64,000 bases of DNA from Novosphingobium subterraneum (GCF_000807925.1 NZ_JRVC01000007.1:124001-188000); one strand, 5' to 3'; positions 34,934-44,285 are shown, numbered from the stretch's first letter. A program made the numbers and translations. Notes: generated by a model not told the origin, from the letters alone.

Positions 34934-34950
34934 GTTCCTATGGCAGGAAC
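34934..34950 (-). promoter_or_regulatory. inverted repeat covering the ruvA ribosome binding site
   Basis: GTTCCT-GCCAT-AGGAAC read on the minus strand: a perfect 6-bp stem whose 3' arm contains AGGA, the ruvA Shine-Dalgarno sequence, five bases from the ATG. It could hide the site in mRNA, or be a protein operator. It is not a GTTC-N7-GTTC SOS box. Confidence 0.5.
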
Positions 34951-35028
34951 TTTTTGCCGTGGCCAGAGGATACCTGCGCCAAATGCGTGGAGTGGCGGCG
35001 GGTGTTGGCGCTAAATGCCCACCTCCAA

Positions 35029-35050
35029 CCCCTCCCGCCTGCGGGAGGGG
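35029..35050. repeat. CCCCTCCCGC hairpin in the ruvA-deaminase gap
   Basis: CCCCTCCCGC-CT-GCGGGAGGGG, a perfect 10-bp stem, in the 161-bp gap upstream of ruvA. Palindromes of this sequence type are dispersed in many sphingomonad genomes from memory. It may end or attenuate upstream transcription. Confidence 0.55.
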
Positions 35051-35089
35051 AGAAGAAAGGGGTGCCCTAAGCCCCTAGCGAAGGGGGCG

Positions 35090-35608
35090 CTAGTCGTTGG
35101 CTTGCTGGTCCTCTGGCACGTCGTCCCATGGGCGGTAGTAGAGCGTGGCGCAGTCGTGGGCGAGGATGCCGCCGGTCAGTGTCAGGTCGTCCTTCCAGGC
35201 ATCGGCCACGAAATCGAGGGTCGAGAGGTGTCGGTCCTCGAAGTACATCTCGTGGACGTCATCACGCCCCGCGCCATAGACGATGCGCGATATCCCTGCC
35301 CAGATCGAGGCCATGGTGCACATGCCGCAGGGCTGGAGCGTGGAATAGAGCGTGGCGCCGGGAAAGCGCATTTCGCGGGAGGACTTGCCTGCAGCGCGGA
35401 TCGCCATGACTTCGGCATGGGCGGTGGCGTCGCAGTGTTCGGCGGTGCGGTTGACGCCGTGCGAGAGCAGTTGCCCATCGCGCACGATGATTGCAGCGAT
35501 GGGGGTGTTGGCGGGATCGGTGCCCTTGCGGGAGATGGCGAGATCGCGCGCGCGCGCCATCCAGTCTTCGTCGCTCAATCTGTCGTTCAGTGCGTCCATC
35601 CGGTGCAT
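35090..35608 (-). CDS. cytidine/guanine deaminase family enzyme
   Basis: 172 residues. The zinc motifs are HAEVMAI (His-Ala-Glu) and PCGMC (PCxxC), as in the CMP/dCMP, tRNA-adenosine and guanine deaminase superfamily. The substrate cannot be fixed; a FEDRHLSTLDF stretch and an acidic C-terminus are seen. Starts at 35608 or 35599 (both ATG) are possible. It lies between ruvC and ruvA, 27 bp after the ruvC stop. Its placement among Holliday-junction genes is unusual. Confidence 0.8.
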   Translation of the reverse strand: MHRMDALNDRLSDEDWMARARDLAISRKGTDPANTPIAAIIVRDGQLLSHGVNRTAEHCDATAHAEVMAIRAAGKSSREMRFPGATLYSTLQPCGMCTMASIWAGISRIVYGAGRDDVHEMYFEDRHLSTLDFVADAWKDDLTLTGGILAHDCATLYYRPWDDVPEDQQAND

Positions 35609-35635
35609 ACGCCGGATCGTGGCAGTCGTTCCGGC

Positions 35636-36112
35636 CTATCGATGGCTGCCGAGCATGTTGGCGTGGGTTATCGCCACGGCCAAGGCGTCGGAGGCGTCCT
35701 CGCCCGCAAGCTGGACGCCGGGGAGCAGGATCTTGAGCATGTGCTGGATCTGCTGCTTTTCCGCACCGCCGGTGCCGACCAGCGCCTTCTTGATGACCTT
35801 GGTGGGATACTCGGCCACGGGGATTCCCGCCCGTGCGACCGCGACCATGGCAACGCCGCGCGCTTGCCCGAGCTTGAGGGTGGACTGCGGGTTGACGTTG
35901 ACGAAGACTTCCTCGACCGCGCCGCTATCAGGCTTGTAAATGTCGATCACGGCGGCAAGCGCGGAATCCAGTTCGACCAGACGTGAAGCCATGGTGGCCT
36001 TGTTGTCGGTGCGGATCTGGCCGTTGGCGACGTGGCTGAGGCGGCTGCCCGACTTAGCGACGACGCCCCAGCCGGTGACGGTGAGGCCGGGGTCGATCCC
36101 GAGGATTATCAT
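35636..36112 (-). CDS. ruvC: crossover junction endodeoxyribonuclease RuvC
   Basis: Resolves Holliday junctions by paired nicks. 158 residues. Acidic catalytic residues are D7 in GIDPGL, E67/E68 in AVEEVF, and D139/D142 in [14 protein letters not shown]. It starts at the ATG at 36112, one base after the DUF3147 stop region, in the yebC-to-ruvB run. Confidence 0.96.
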   Translation of the reverse strand: MIILGIDPGLTVTGWGVVAKSGSRLSHVANGQIRTDNKATMASRLVELDSALAAVIDIYKPDSGAVEEVFVNVNPQSTLKLGQARGVAMVAVARAGIPVAEYPTKVIKKALVGTGGAEKQQIQHMLKILLPGVQLAGEDASDALAVAITHANMLGSHR

Positions 36113-36113
36113 C

Positions 36114-36464
36114 TTACAGCTTGAGTCCGAAGCGGGGGCCGATCTGCATCATGGCCAGATAGAGCAGCACCGTCAGCACGCAGCCCGCGACCAGAGCAAC
36201 CCAGAACGGTACGCCGTGGCGCAGCAGCGCGGGGATCACGAGGAACATCGGCAGCGAGGGCAGGACGTACCAGAAGGTTGCTTGCGCATGGACCGCCATG
36301 TTCTCCGCATCGGGCCGGGCGTTCCACAGGAACACCATGCCGAGCACCGAGACGAGCGGCAAGGAAGCGACCAGTGCGCCGACAGTGGGCAGCTTGCGGC
36401 CAATCTCCCAGATCAGCGCGATGAGCAGGCCGGAGAGCACGGCCTTTATGGCGAGCGGCATCAT
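36114..36464 (-). CDS. DUF3147 membrane protein
   Basis: 116 residues, four membrane helices, with [31 protein letters not shown] typical of DUF3147. It ends one base before ruvC begins and starts three bases after the preceding gene stops, so it belongs to the same operon. Function unknown. Confidence 0.85.
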   Translation of the reverse strand: MMPLAIKAVLSGLLIALIWEIGRKLPTVGALVASLPLVSVLGMVFLWNARPDAENMAVHAQATFWYVLPSLPMFLVIPALLRHGVPFWVALVAGCVLTVLLYLAMMQIGPRFGLKL

Positions 36465-36467
36465 GGT

Positions 36468-37031
36468 TCAGTAGATAACCTCGAATGGTCCGCCAGGCGT
36501 TTCGGCGCCATCCCAGTCCTTGGGTGCTGCCTTGGCAAGGTCGTCATAGGCGCTCCCGTCGAACGAGGCTGGCGACCTGCAGGTGAGGCTGGCGAGCGCA
36601 TTTTCGCCCGAGGAGCCTTGCAGCACTTCTATTCCCGAGGACTGCCTGCCGGGGTTCTCGTTGAGGCTGCCGGTTTCATCGACGTGGACGACGTAATGCG
36701 TCATCCCGTTGGTGAAGCGGATGTAGTCCTGGTTGAGGCCGCCCTGGCTGCGATTGCCGCCGGTGTGGATGTTGCTCCAGTCCGGCGTGCTGGCAATGTG
36801 CAATTCGGGACGGCCGTGTGGTCCGAAGCGATAGTGCAGCGAGTTGCGTGCCAGGCAAACGCTGCCAAGCTTCACGCCGAAGCGGCAGGTGTAGACCACG
36901 CGTTCGTCGTTTGCGCACAGGCTTGCAGGACGAGCCGCGCCGAGGCGGGCAGGTTTCGCCACCGACCCGCCGGTGGAGAGCAGCGCCGCGAGTGCAACGG
37001 CAACTGGAAGCGCTGCCGTTGCCCGTGGCAT
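36468..37031 (-). CDS. exported hypothetical protein with four cysteines
   Basis: 187 residues. The N-terminus ([25 protein letters not shown]) is a signal peptide. Mature Cys in SLCANDERVVYTC, GSVCLARN and LTCRSP could form disulfides. It contains FGPHGRPELHIA and IRFTNGMTHYVVHV. No family recognised. Its ATG overlaps the yebC stop by one base (TGATG). Confidence 0.65.
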   Translation of the reverse strand: MPRATAALPVAVALAALLSTGGSVAKPARLGAARPASLCANDERVVYTCRFGVKLGSVCLARNSLHYRFGPHGRPELHIASTPDWSNIHTGGNRSQGGLNQDYIRFTNGMTHYVVHVDETGSLNENPGRQSSGIEVLQGSSGENALASLTCRSPASFDGSAYDDLAKAAPKDWDGAETPGGPFEVIY

Positions 37032-37795
37032 CAGCCCAGCGTTTCCATGACGTCGTCGGGGATGTCGTAGTTGCCCCAGACGGTCTGGACGTCGTCGTCG
37101 TCCTCAAGGACGTCGATCAGCTTGAGCAGGGTGGCGGCGTTGTCGGCATCGACCGAGGTCTTCATGCTCGGCTTCCATGCCAGCTTGACGCCTTCGGCCT
37201 CGCCCAGGGTCTTTTCGAGTTCGCGCGCAACTTCGTGCAGCGATTCGACCGCGACCCAGATCTGGTGGCTGCCGGGGTTCTCGTCACCATCGCCCATGTC
37301 GGATTCGACGTCTTCGGCACCGGCTTCGATCGCGGCTTCGAGGACCTTCTCCTCGTCACCGACCTTGCCGGGGTATTCGATCAGGCCGAGGCGTTCGAAG
37401 CCGTGGCTCACCGCGCCCGATGCGCCAAGGTTGCCGCCGTTCTTCGAGAAAGCGGTGCGGATGTTGGTGGCGGTGCGGTTGCGGTTGTCGGTCAGCGCCT
37501 CGACGATGATCGCGACGCCGCCCGGGCCGTAGCCTTCGTAGCGCACTTCCTCGTAGTTATCACCTTCGCCCTTCGACGCCTTGTCGATCGCGCGGGCGAT
37601 GTTGTCCTTGGGCATGGACTGGGCCTTGGCCGCGTTGACCGCGGCGCGCAGGCGCGGGTTCATGTCCGGATCGGGCATGCCCATCTTGGCGGCCACGGTG
37701 ATTTCGCGGCTGAGCTTGGAAAACATCGCCGAGCGCTTTTTGTCCTGCGCGCCCTTGCGGTGCATGATGTTCTTGAATTTGGAATGGCCTGCCAT
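37031..37795 (-). CDS. yebC: YebC/PmpR family transcriptional regulator or translation factor
   Basis: 254 residues. [28 protein letters not shown] and [23 protein letters not shown] are diagnostic. Members act as transcriptional regulators, and recent work on relatives (YebC/TACO1) points to a role in translation of proline-rich stretches; which applies here is unknown. It opens the minus-strand run to ruvB; yebC next to ruvC is a widespread gene order. Confidence 0.96.
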   Translation of the reverse strand: MAGHSKFKNIMHRKGAQDKKRSAMFSKLSREITVAAKMGMPDPDMNPRLRAAVNAAKAQSMPKDNIARAIDKASKGEGDNYEEVRYEGYGPGGVAIIVEALTDNRNRTATNIRTAFSKNGGNLGASGAVSHGFERLGLIEYPGKVGDEEKVLEAAIEAGAEDVESDMGDGDENPGSHQIWVAVESLHEVARELEKTLGEAEGVKLAWKPSMKTSVDADNAATLLKLIDVLEDDDDVQTVWGNYDIPDDVMETLG

Positions 37796-37902
37796 GGTCC
37801 GTGCTTCTTGCGAGGTTTTGGAATCTGCATCGCCCCTAGCCGACGCCGCGCGTTCCGGCAATCGGTGTGGCGCATCGGCGCAATTGCAGGCATGAGGCAG
37901 CG

Positions 37903-38592
37903 ATGATCCGCACGACCCTTGCCGAACTGATCGCCTTCCTGCGCCGCCCCGTGCCGATGGCGGCTTCCGGGTTGAACGCTGATGGAGCGCTTTCCCGCTG
38001 GTTTGTGCTGACAGCATTCCAGATTGGGGTGCTGGGGCTGGTGGTGATGCCGCTGATCGCGCTGTGGCAGAAGGCCTTTGCGCTATCGCCACCGAATGCC
38101 TTCGAAGGAATGGGGCCGCTGGCGCTGTGGGGCGGAGCGGTGCTTCTGGCGCCGGTGCTGGAGGAACTGTTCTTTCGCGGCTGGATGAGCGGGACGCGGC
38201 GCGTGTTGGCCCTGATCGGCGTGGTCCTGGCCGGGCTGGTCGTTTTCGTGGCGCTGGGCCGGGGCAAGCCGCTCGTGGGTGGGGGAATACTGCTGGCCAC
38301 GGTCCTTGTTGCGGCGGTGACCTGGGGGCGGAAACGGCGAGACACGGGGGTTCCACCGTGGTTCGCCCGACACTTCGCCCTGCTGCTTTACGGCACCACT
38401 GCGCTTTTCGCGGTAATGCACCTTTTCAATTACCCGACGATCACGCTCGCTGCCGTGCCGATGGTGCTGCCGCAGTTCTGGTCAGGCTTGATGTTCGCGC
38501 ACATGCGGGTGAGGCTTGGCCTGCTGGCCTCGATGCTCAACCACATCGCATCGAACGCCATCGTGCTGGCGGTAGCGCTGAGCTGGGGTTAG
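37903..38592 (+). CDS. CPBP family intramembrane metalloprotease
   Basis: 229 residues with about six membrane helices. The glutamate motif LEELFFRGW (EExxxR) at about residue 87, a histidine motif MHLFNY and a final SMLNHIASN define the CPBP/Rce1-like family. These proteases cleave within membranes, but substrates are rarely known. The ATG at 37903 is used. The last four bases overlap the stop of the SDR gene, tail to tail. Confidence 0.88.
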   Translation: MIRTTLAELIAFLRRPVPMAASGLNADGALSRWFVLTAFQIGVLGLVVMPLIALWQKAFALSPPNAFEGMGPLALWGGAVLLAPVLEELFFRGWMSGTRRVLALIGVVLAGLVVFVALGRGKPLVGGGILLATVLVAAVTWGRKRRDTGVPPWFARHFALLLYGTTALFAVMHLFNYPTITLAAVPMVLPQFWSGLMFAHMRVRLGLLASMLNHIASNAIVLAVALSWG

Positions 38593-39449
38593 CCGTTCAC
38601 CACCGTGCCGCCATTGGGATGCAGCACCTGACCCGACATGTAGGAGGAGTCCTCACAGGCGAGGAACAGGAAGCTGGGAGCCACCTCGTTGGGCTGGCCC
38701 GGGCGGCCCATCGGCGTGTTCTCGCCGAAGTGTTCGAGCTTCTCCTTCGACGCGCCGCCGCAAGGGTTGAGCGGGGTCCAGATCGGGCCGGGGGCGACCG
38801 CATTGACGCGGATGCCTTCGCCCACAAGCTGTTCGGACAGGGCGCGGGTGAAGGCGGTGATGGCGCCTTTGGTGCTTGAGTAGTCGAGCAGTTCGGGTTC
38901 ACCCTTGTAGCTGGTGATCGAAGTGCAGTTGACGATGGCCGCGCCCGGCCTGAGGTGCTCGCGCGCGGCCTGGACGAGGTAGAACATCGAGAAGATGTTG
39001 GTCTGGAAGGTGCGTTGCAGCTGGTCCGCGGTGATTTCGCGGATGTCCTTGTCGGGGTGCTGTTCGCCTGCGTTGTTGACGAGGACGTCGAGGCGGCCCC
39101 AGTCGCCGATGACCAGATCGACGAGGGCATGGGCCACTTCCGGATCGCCGAGGTCGCCTGAGAAGGTCAGGGCTTCGCTGCCTTCGGCTTCGCACAGTTC
39201 GCGGGTGCGGGCGGCGTCCTCGTTCTCATTGAGATAGGCGATGGCAACTTTCGCGCCCTCGCGTGCGAAGAGGACGGCGACGGCGCGGCCGATGCCGCTA
39301 TCCGCCCCGGTCACGATCGCCACCTTGCCCTTCAGTCGCCCCGAACCGGGATAGCGCGGCTGCCATTCGGGCTTGGGATCGAGGCTCGCCTCGCTGCCGG
39401 GGAGCCCGTCTTCGTGGATCGGCGGGCGGACGGTGGCGGTCTGGGTCAT
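38589..39449 (-). CDS. SDR family oxidoreductase (YghA/GSP39-like)
   Basis: 286 residues. NAD(P)-binding motif TGADSGIGRAVA near residue 48, NNAGEQH, the catalytic Ser (CTSITSYKG), and Tyr-x-x-x-Lys in LDYSSTKGA. The N-terminal extension with HEDGLPGSEASLDPKPEWQPRYPGSGRLKGK is typical of stress-induced SDRs of the general-stress-protein-39 group. The substrate is unknown. A terminator-like hairpin lies upstream at 39485-39516. Confidence 0.9.
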   Translation of the reverse strand: MTQTATVRPPIHEDGLPGSEASLDPKPEWQPRYPGSGRLKGKVAIVTGADSGIGRAVAVLFAREGAKVAIAYLNENEDAARTRELCEAEGSEALTFSGDLGDPEVAHALVDLVIGDWGRLDVLVNNAGEQHPDKDIREITADQLQRTFQTNIFSMFYLVQAAREHLRPGAAIVNCTSITSYKGEPELLDYSSTKGAITAFTRALSEQLVGEGIRVNAVAPGPIWTPLNPCGGASKEKLEHFGENTPMGRPGQPNEVAPSFLFLACEDSSYMSGQVLHPNGGTVVNG

Positions 39450-39484
39450 GGGGCTATCCTGCTGAAACTACAGGATGCCAATGG

Positions 39485-39516
39485 CCGGGCAGGGTGGTGG
39501 TTCCGCTCCTGCCCGG
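39485..39516. terminator. hairpin between gapR and the SDR gene
   Basis: CCGGGCAGG/CCTGCCCGG stem (39485-39493 and 39508-39516) just downstream of gapR on the minus strand; no clear T-run. Confidence 0.5.
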
Positions 39517-39525
39517 GAAACGCGA

Positions 39526-39777
39526 TCAGTCGATGCCGAGAGCGTTCTTGTAGGTTTCGAGCACGGCTTCCATCTCACGGCGGTCGTCGGGCTTCATCTT
39601 CCGCAGGCGGACGATCTGGCGCATGATCTTGGCGTCATAGCCGGTGGCCTTGGCTTCGTTGTAGACGTCCTTGATGTCGTCGCCGATGCCCTTCTTTTCC
39701 TCTTCGAGGCGTTCGATGCGCTCGATCAGGAGGCGCAGGCGATCGTCTGCTGTCTTGGCATCGTCGAATTCGACCAT
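39526..39777 (-). CDS. gapR: GapR (DUF2312), nucleoid-associated protein
   Basis: 83 residues, ATG at 39777. The family sequence [36 protein letters not shown] is clear; the frame extends 5' but without conservation. In Caulobacter GapR binds overtwisted, AT-rich DNA and supports topoisomerase action and chromosome replication. An all-helical coiled-coil protein. It lies alone between a palindromic repeat and the SDR gene. Confidence 0.93.
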   Translation of the reverse strand: MVEFDDAKTADDRLRLLIERIERLEEEKKGIGDDIKDVYNEAKATGYDAKIMRQIVRLRKMKPDDRREMEAVLETYKNALGID

Positions 39778-39893
39778 CGGGAAAGTCTCCGGGTATGCGG
39801 GTGAATCAATTGGCGCGGCTGATAGACGCGCCACAGGATTCGGGCAAAACCGGGCCTGTGGATAGTCCGGGGATTAGTGGCGTTTTTGTTGAC

Positions 39894-39998
39894 GGCACCG
39901 GCCCGCTCCCCCGCCCGCCACCCGACAAAGGTACCCTCTGGGTGGTCGGGCGGGGGAGCGGGCCGGTGCCGCAAGGAAAGGCCGGACGGCCTTTCCTT
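39894..39998. repeat. composite palindromic repeat, copy 2
   Basis: Perfect 24-bp arms (39894-39917 and 39947-39970), identical in sequence to those at 26619-26697, enclose a loop with AGGTACCCTC. A short hairpin AAGGAAAGGCC/GGCCTTTCCTT follows at 39973-39998. It sits just past the DUF1244 stop, so it may also act as terminator on that strand. Confidence 0.9.
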
Positions 39999-40002
39999 CA
40001 CA

Positions 40003-40311
40003 TCAACGATGCCCAGCATTCTTCTTGAGGCTTTCTTCCATCCGCGCGAGCTGCTCGGGCGTTGCCTCGGTCTGGTAGCGGGCCTTCCATTCGGCTGCGG
40101 GGAGTCCGTGGATCACTTCGCGCGCGGCGGCCTTGTCGCCCGCAAAGCCGCCTTCGATGATCCAGTCCGCCAGGCAATTGCGGCAGAAGCCCGAAAGGCC
40201 CATCAGGTCGATGTTCTGGGCATCGTGGCGGTGCTGGAGGTGCTTTACCAGGCGGCGGAAGGCGGCGGCCGCTACGGAATCGGGAAGCGTATCGATTGCA
40301 TTCGTATCCAC
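40003..40311 (-). CDS. DUF1244 protein
   Basis: 102 residues, GTG start at 40311 with AAGGA seven bases upstream. The family block DLMGLSGFCRNCLADWIIEGG has a CxxC pair, and FRRLVKHLQHRHDAQNIDLMGL is typical. Function unknown. It is divergent from pyk, 74 bp away. Confidence 0.87.
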   Translation of the reverse strand: MDTNAIDTLPDSVAAAAFRRLVKHLQHRHDAQNIDLMGLSGFCRNCLADWIIEGGFAGDKAAAREVIHGLPAAEWKARYQTEATPEQLARMEESLKKNAGHR

Positions 40312-40384
40312 GGTAATCTTCCTTGGGTTTTGAAATGGCATGGGCCATAGCGCATCCCGCAGATTCATAAGGAGTACCCAAGCT

Positions 40385-41836
40385 GTGGCCAAGCTCGATC
40401 CTCGCGGACGTAAAGTGAAGATCCTCGCCACGGTAGGACCCGCCAGCCGCGAGCCGGAAATGCTCGAGAAGCTCTTTCGCGCAGGCGCTGACGCCTTCCG
40501 TGTCAACATGAGCCATGGCGAGCACGCCACCCATGCCGAAACGATCGCCAATATCCGGGCGCTCGAGAAGAAGGTGAACCGCCCCATCACGATCCTGTGC
40601 GATCTGCAGGGACCGAAGCTGCGGGTGGGCAAGTTCAAGGAAGGCCGTGCGGTGATCCGCCACTCGGGCCATTTCACGCTTGATCGCAATCCCGAGCCGG
40701 GTGACGAGACCCGTGTCCAACTGCCGCATCCCGAACTGTTCGGCATCCTGCAGAAGGGCCAGCGCCTGCTGATCGACGATGGCAAGCTGCGCTTGCGCGT
40801 GATCCGGGCCGACCAGAACGAGATTCTCTGTTCCGCCGAGGTTGGTGGGGTCATCTCCGATCGCAAGGGGGTCAATGTGCCCGATGCCGTGGTGCCGGTC
40901 CCGGCGTTGACCGACAAGGACCGCCGCGACCTTTCGTTTGCCGTCGAGCATGGTGCGGACTGGATCGCCCTGTCGTTCGTGCAGCGTCCAGAGGACGTTG
41001 CCGAAGCGCGCCGCCTGATGGGCGGCTACGGTTCGCTGATGGCCAAGATCGAGAAGCCTGCCGCGATCTCGCGTCTGGAAGAGATCATCGAGCTTTCCGA
41101 CGGCATCATGGTTGCCCGTGGCGACCTTGGCGTGGAGTTGAATCCTGAAGAAGTGCCGCCGCTGCAGAAGCGCATCGTTGAAAGCGCGCGCCGCCAGGGC
41201 AAGCCGGTGGTCGTCGCCACGCAGATGCTCGAATCGATGATCGAGGCGCCGACGCCGACCCGCGCCGAAGTGTCCGACGTCGCCAACGCGGTCTATGACG
41301 GGGCTGACGCGGTCATGCTCTCGGCCGAAACCGCCGCAGGGGCCTGGCCGGAAGAGGCGGTGACGATCATGCACCGTATCGCTGCGCAGGTCGAAGCCGA
41401 TCCGGGCTATGGCGCGCGCGTCCACTTCATCGAGACCCTGCCCGATCCGACCACGGCCGACGCGCTGGCACAGGCTGCGGCGAGCATCGCCAACACCCTG
41501 CCGATCGCAGGCGTGATCGTCTTCACGGGGTCGGGGTCGACCGCGCGGCGCGTGGCCCGCGAACGGCCTGGCGTGCCGATGCTGGTATTGACGCCATCGC
41601 AGAAGACCGCGCGCAAGGTCGGCCTGCTGTGGGGTGCCCACGCCGTCAGCACCAAGGACATCGGCAGCTTCGAGGAGATGATCGCCAAGGGCAAGCGCAT
41701 GGCCTTGCGTCACGGCTTCGGCACCGCCGGCTCAAGGCTTGTCGCGCTGGCCGGCGTTCCCTTCGGCACGCCCGGGGCCACCAACCTGCTGCACGTCGTC
41801 ACGCTTACCGGCAACGAACTGGATCAACACGGCTGA
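40385..41836 (+). CDS. pyk: pyruvate kinase
   Basis: Final glycolytic step: phosphoenolpyruvate and ADP to pyruvate and ATP. FRVNMSHG, the catalytic MAKIEKPAA, the metal and substrate site VARGDLGVEL and the C-terminal domain are present. Length is 483. The GTG at 40385 follows AAGGAG, so it is preferred to an ATG 45 bases upstream. It stands alone; the TonB receptor gene follows after 113 bp. Confidence 0.97.
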   Translation: MAKLDPRGRKVKILATVGPASREPEMLEKLFRAGADAFRVNMSHGEHATHAETIANIRALEKKVNRPITILCDLQGPKLRVGKFKEGRAVIRHSGHFTLDRNPEPGDETRVQLPHPELFGILQKGQRLLIDDGKLRLRVIRADQNEILCSAEVGGVISDRKGVNVPDAVVPVPALTDKDRRDLSFAVEHGADWIALSFVQRPEDVAEARRLMGGYGSLMAKIEKPAAISRLEEIIELSDGIMVARGDLGVELNPEEVPPLQKRIVESARRQGKPVVVATQMLESMIEAPTPTRAEVSDVANAVYDGADAVMLSAETAAGAWPEEAVTIMHRIAAQVEADPGYGARVHFIETLPDPTTADALAQAAASIANTLPIAGVIVFTGSGSTARRVARERPGVPMLVLTPSQKTARKVGLLWGAHAVSTKDIGSFEEMIAKGKRMALRHGFGTAGSRLVALAGVPFGTPGATNLLHVVTLTGNELDQHG

Positions 41837-41949
41837 CATTGATGTAAATATGCCACGCGCTTTGTAAGAATTAATTGCGCACTTGAAAACAGGTTGAACG
41901 CCGCTGCGCAGCGGGCATTCTTGCTCCACAAGATAAACGGGAGCTGTGA

Positions 41950-44277
41950 ATGCCAGTTACAAAGAGCAGGGTTTCGCAAGGAATTTGCCGTGGGCTCAGC
42001 GCCCTTGCGCTCGTCGTCACGGGTGCGGGCGTGGCCTATGGTCAGGACGCGGCGCAGGATCAGGAGCAGTCGGCGATTGACGTGCTTAACGCCGACATCA
42101 TCGTCACCGCCACGAAGAAGAAGGACGTCGAGAACGTCCAGGACGTGCCGGTTGCGATCACCGCATTCAATGCCCAGAGCCTGCAGGCGCTGCAGGTGCG
42201 CGATATCCAGACGCTGACCTACAGCGCGCCGAACGTCTCGCTCGATCAGGTCGGCACCTCGCGCGGGACCGCCAACTTCTCGATCCGCGGGCTTGGCGTG
42301 AACAGCTCGATCCCTTCGATCGACCCGACCGTCGGCGTGTTCGTGGATGGGGTATACATCGGCGTCAACAATGGCCTGGTGTTCGACGTGTTCGACCTGG
42401 GTTCGGTAGAAGTGGCGCGCGGGCCGCAGGGCATCCTCTATGGCCGCAACACCACCGGGGGCGCGGTCCTGATCAACACCGGCGATCCGACGCCGGATCT
42501 GCGCGCCAACTTCCGCGTGTTCTATGAAGGGCCGATCGATTCCGGGCGCGGATCGGGCAACTTCGCGGCGCAGGCCGTGGTGTCCGGTCCGTTGATCAAG
42601 GACGTGCTGAACTTCAAGGTCGGCGGTTACGTCAACAACGACGAGGGCTATTTCAAGAACCTGTTCAATGGCAAGGACTTCGGCAAGGCGCAGACCCAGA
42701 TCCTGCGCGGTGCGCTGGAATTCCTGCCGTCCGAGGCGATCCGCATGGTTGCCAAGGTCGAATACTTCAACAGCGAGGGCGATGGCCCCGCCGGCCAGAA
42801 CCACGGCCTCTACAAGCGCGACACCTTCGACTTTGCGATCGATAACGGCGGCTTCTACAAGAACCGCACCTGGTTTGCGACGCACAAGACCGAAATCGAC
42901 GTGGGTGATGGCAAGATCACCAACATCTTCGGCTTCCGCGATTATGACGCCTCGACCGGGGGCGACATCGATTCCAAGCCGGTATTCATCTTCCACTCGA
43001 ATTCCTTGTTCAAGCAGCGCCAGTATTCGGATGAAATCCGCTACAACAACCGCTTCGGTGCGCTGGACTTCACGGCAGGCGGTTTCTGGTTCACGCAGGA
43101 CCTGCGCTACGACGAGCTGCGCTTCTTCCCCACGTTCATCAGCCCGTTGACCCAGATCGGCGGGGGTCGCCAGGATCACGACGTGCTCGGCCTGTTTGCG
43201 TCGGGCGACTTCGATGTGACCGACCAGCTGACGCTGACCGCAGGCATCCGCTGGTCCAAGGAAACCAAGGACGTCGCCGTCACCTACATTCGGCCTCGTT
43301 CCAATTGTTCGGTCGTGGCCGGCACTTGCCCGACATCCGGGGTCAACCCGCTTATTCCGAACGAGAACAACGGCTTCAAGGACAAGCGTACGTGGGAGAA
43401 CTGGAGCCCCAAGCTCGGCTTCCAGTATCGCTTCAACGGCGATGCGCAGGTCTACGGCAACTGGACGCGCGGCTTCCGTTCGGGCGGGTACAACTTCCGC
43501 ATCACCAATGCCCGCGCCTTCGAGGCAGTGGCAGCAACGCGCGGCCTTTCGTTCGACGAGGAGCAGGTCGACAGCTTCGAACTGGGCACCAAGTTCCAGA
43601 CACCGGATCGCAAGCTGACGCTAAACCTGGCGGCTTTCCGCACAGAGGTTGGCAACATGCAGCGTGAGGTCAACGAAGGGTCTGCGGCGGGTGTTGCCCA
43701 GTCCATCTTCAACACTGCCGACGCCCGCATCACCGGCATCGAAGGCGAAGGCCGTTTTGCCGTGGGCAAGAACTTCCTGCTCACCGCGAACTTCGGCTAC
43801 ATCGATGCCGAGTACACCAAGGTGCTGTTCGACATTTCGAGCGACGGCGTGGTCAACGACGCGGACAAGGCGCTCGACCTGCCACGCACTCCGAAGTGGA
43901 CCTATGGCTTTGGCGTGCTGGGTGATTTCCCGGTGGGCGAAGGCAATGCCATCGTTGCCCGCGCCAACTTCCAGCACCGCGACCGGTTTGCCTATACCGA
44001 CAACAACTTTGGCTGGATCACCTCGTCCGACAACCTCGACGCCTCGATCAGCTATAAGACCGGTGGGCTGACCTTCACGGTCTATGGCCGCAACCTGCTC
44101 GATCAGGTCCAGCATGGTGGGGACACGCAGCTGGGTACGGCGGCGCAGATCCCGGTGTTTGGTGGCCCGCTTTCGACCGGCGTCGACCGGCCGTTTGCCG
44201 ACAATCCCAAGGCCGGCACGTTCTCGCCGCTGGTGCGCGGACGCGTGCTGGGCGTGGAGTTGAACGCCGACTTCTGA
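41950..44277 (+). CDS. TonB-dependent outer-membrane receptor
   Basis: 775 residues. Signal peptide (LSALALVVTGAGVAYGQ), TonB-box-like DIIVTATKK, a plug domain (VPVAITAFNAQSLQALQVRDIQTLTYSAPNVS; FVDGVYIG; VEVARGPQGILYGRNTTGG) and a 22-strand barrel ending in ELNADF with the terminal Phe needed for assembly. The substrate cannot be told; sphingomonads carry many such receptors for aromatics, glycans and siderophores. The ATG at 41950 follows GGGAG. A hairpin terminator follows. Confidence 0.95.
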   Translation: MPVTKSRVSQGICRGLSALALVVTGAGVAYGQDAAQDQEQSAIDVLNADIIVTATKKKDVENVQDVPVAITAFNAQSLQALQVRDIQTLTYSAPNVSLDQVGTSRGTANFSIRGLGVNSSIPSIDPTVGVFVDGVYIGVNNGLVFDVFDLGSVEVARGPQGILYGRNTTGGAVLINTGDPTPDLRANFRVFYEGPIDSGRGSGNFAAQAVVSGPLIKDVLNFKVGGYVNNDEGYFKNLFNGKDFGKAQTQILRGALEFLPSEAIRMVAKVEYFNSEGDGPAGQNHGLYKRDTFDFAIDNGGFYKNRTWFATHKTEIDVGDGKITNIFGFRDYDASTGGDIDSKPVFIFHSNSLFKQRQYSDEIRYNNRFGALDFTAGGFWFTQDLRYDELRFFPTFISPLTQIGGGRQDHDVLGLFASGDFDVTDQLTLTAGIRWSKETKDVAVTYIRPRSNCSVVAGTCPTSGVNPLIPNENNGFKDKRTWENWSPKLGFQYRFNGDAQVYGNWTRGFRSGGYNFRITNARAFEAVAATRGLSFDEEQVDSFELGTKFQTPDRKLTLNLAAFRTEVGNMQREVNEGSAAGVAQSIFNTADARITGIEGEGRFAVGKNFLLTANFGYIDAEYTKVLFDISSDGVVNDADKALDLPRTPKWTYGFGVLGDFPVGEGNAIVARANFQHRDRFAYTDNNFGWITSSDNLDASISYKTGGLTFTVYGRNLLDQVQHGGDTQLGTAAQIPVFGGPLSTGVDRPFADNPKAGTFSPLVRGRVLGVELNADF

Positions 44278-44285
44278 GGCAGAGG

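Noticed and set aside
34934..34950. SOS box at ruvA
   Set aside because: The alphaproteobacterial LexA site is a direct repeat GTTC-N7-GTTC; this is an inverted repeat with a different spacing.
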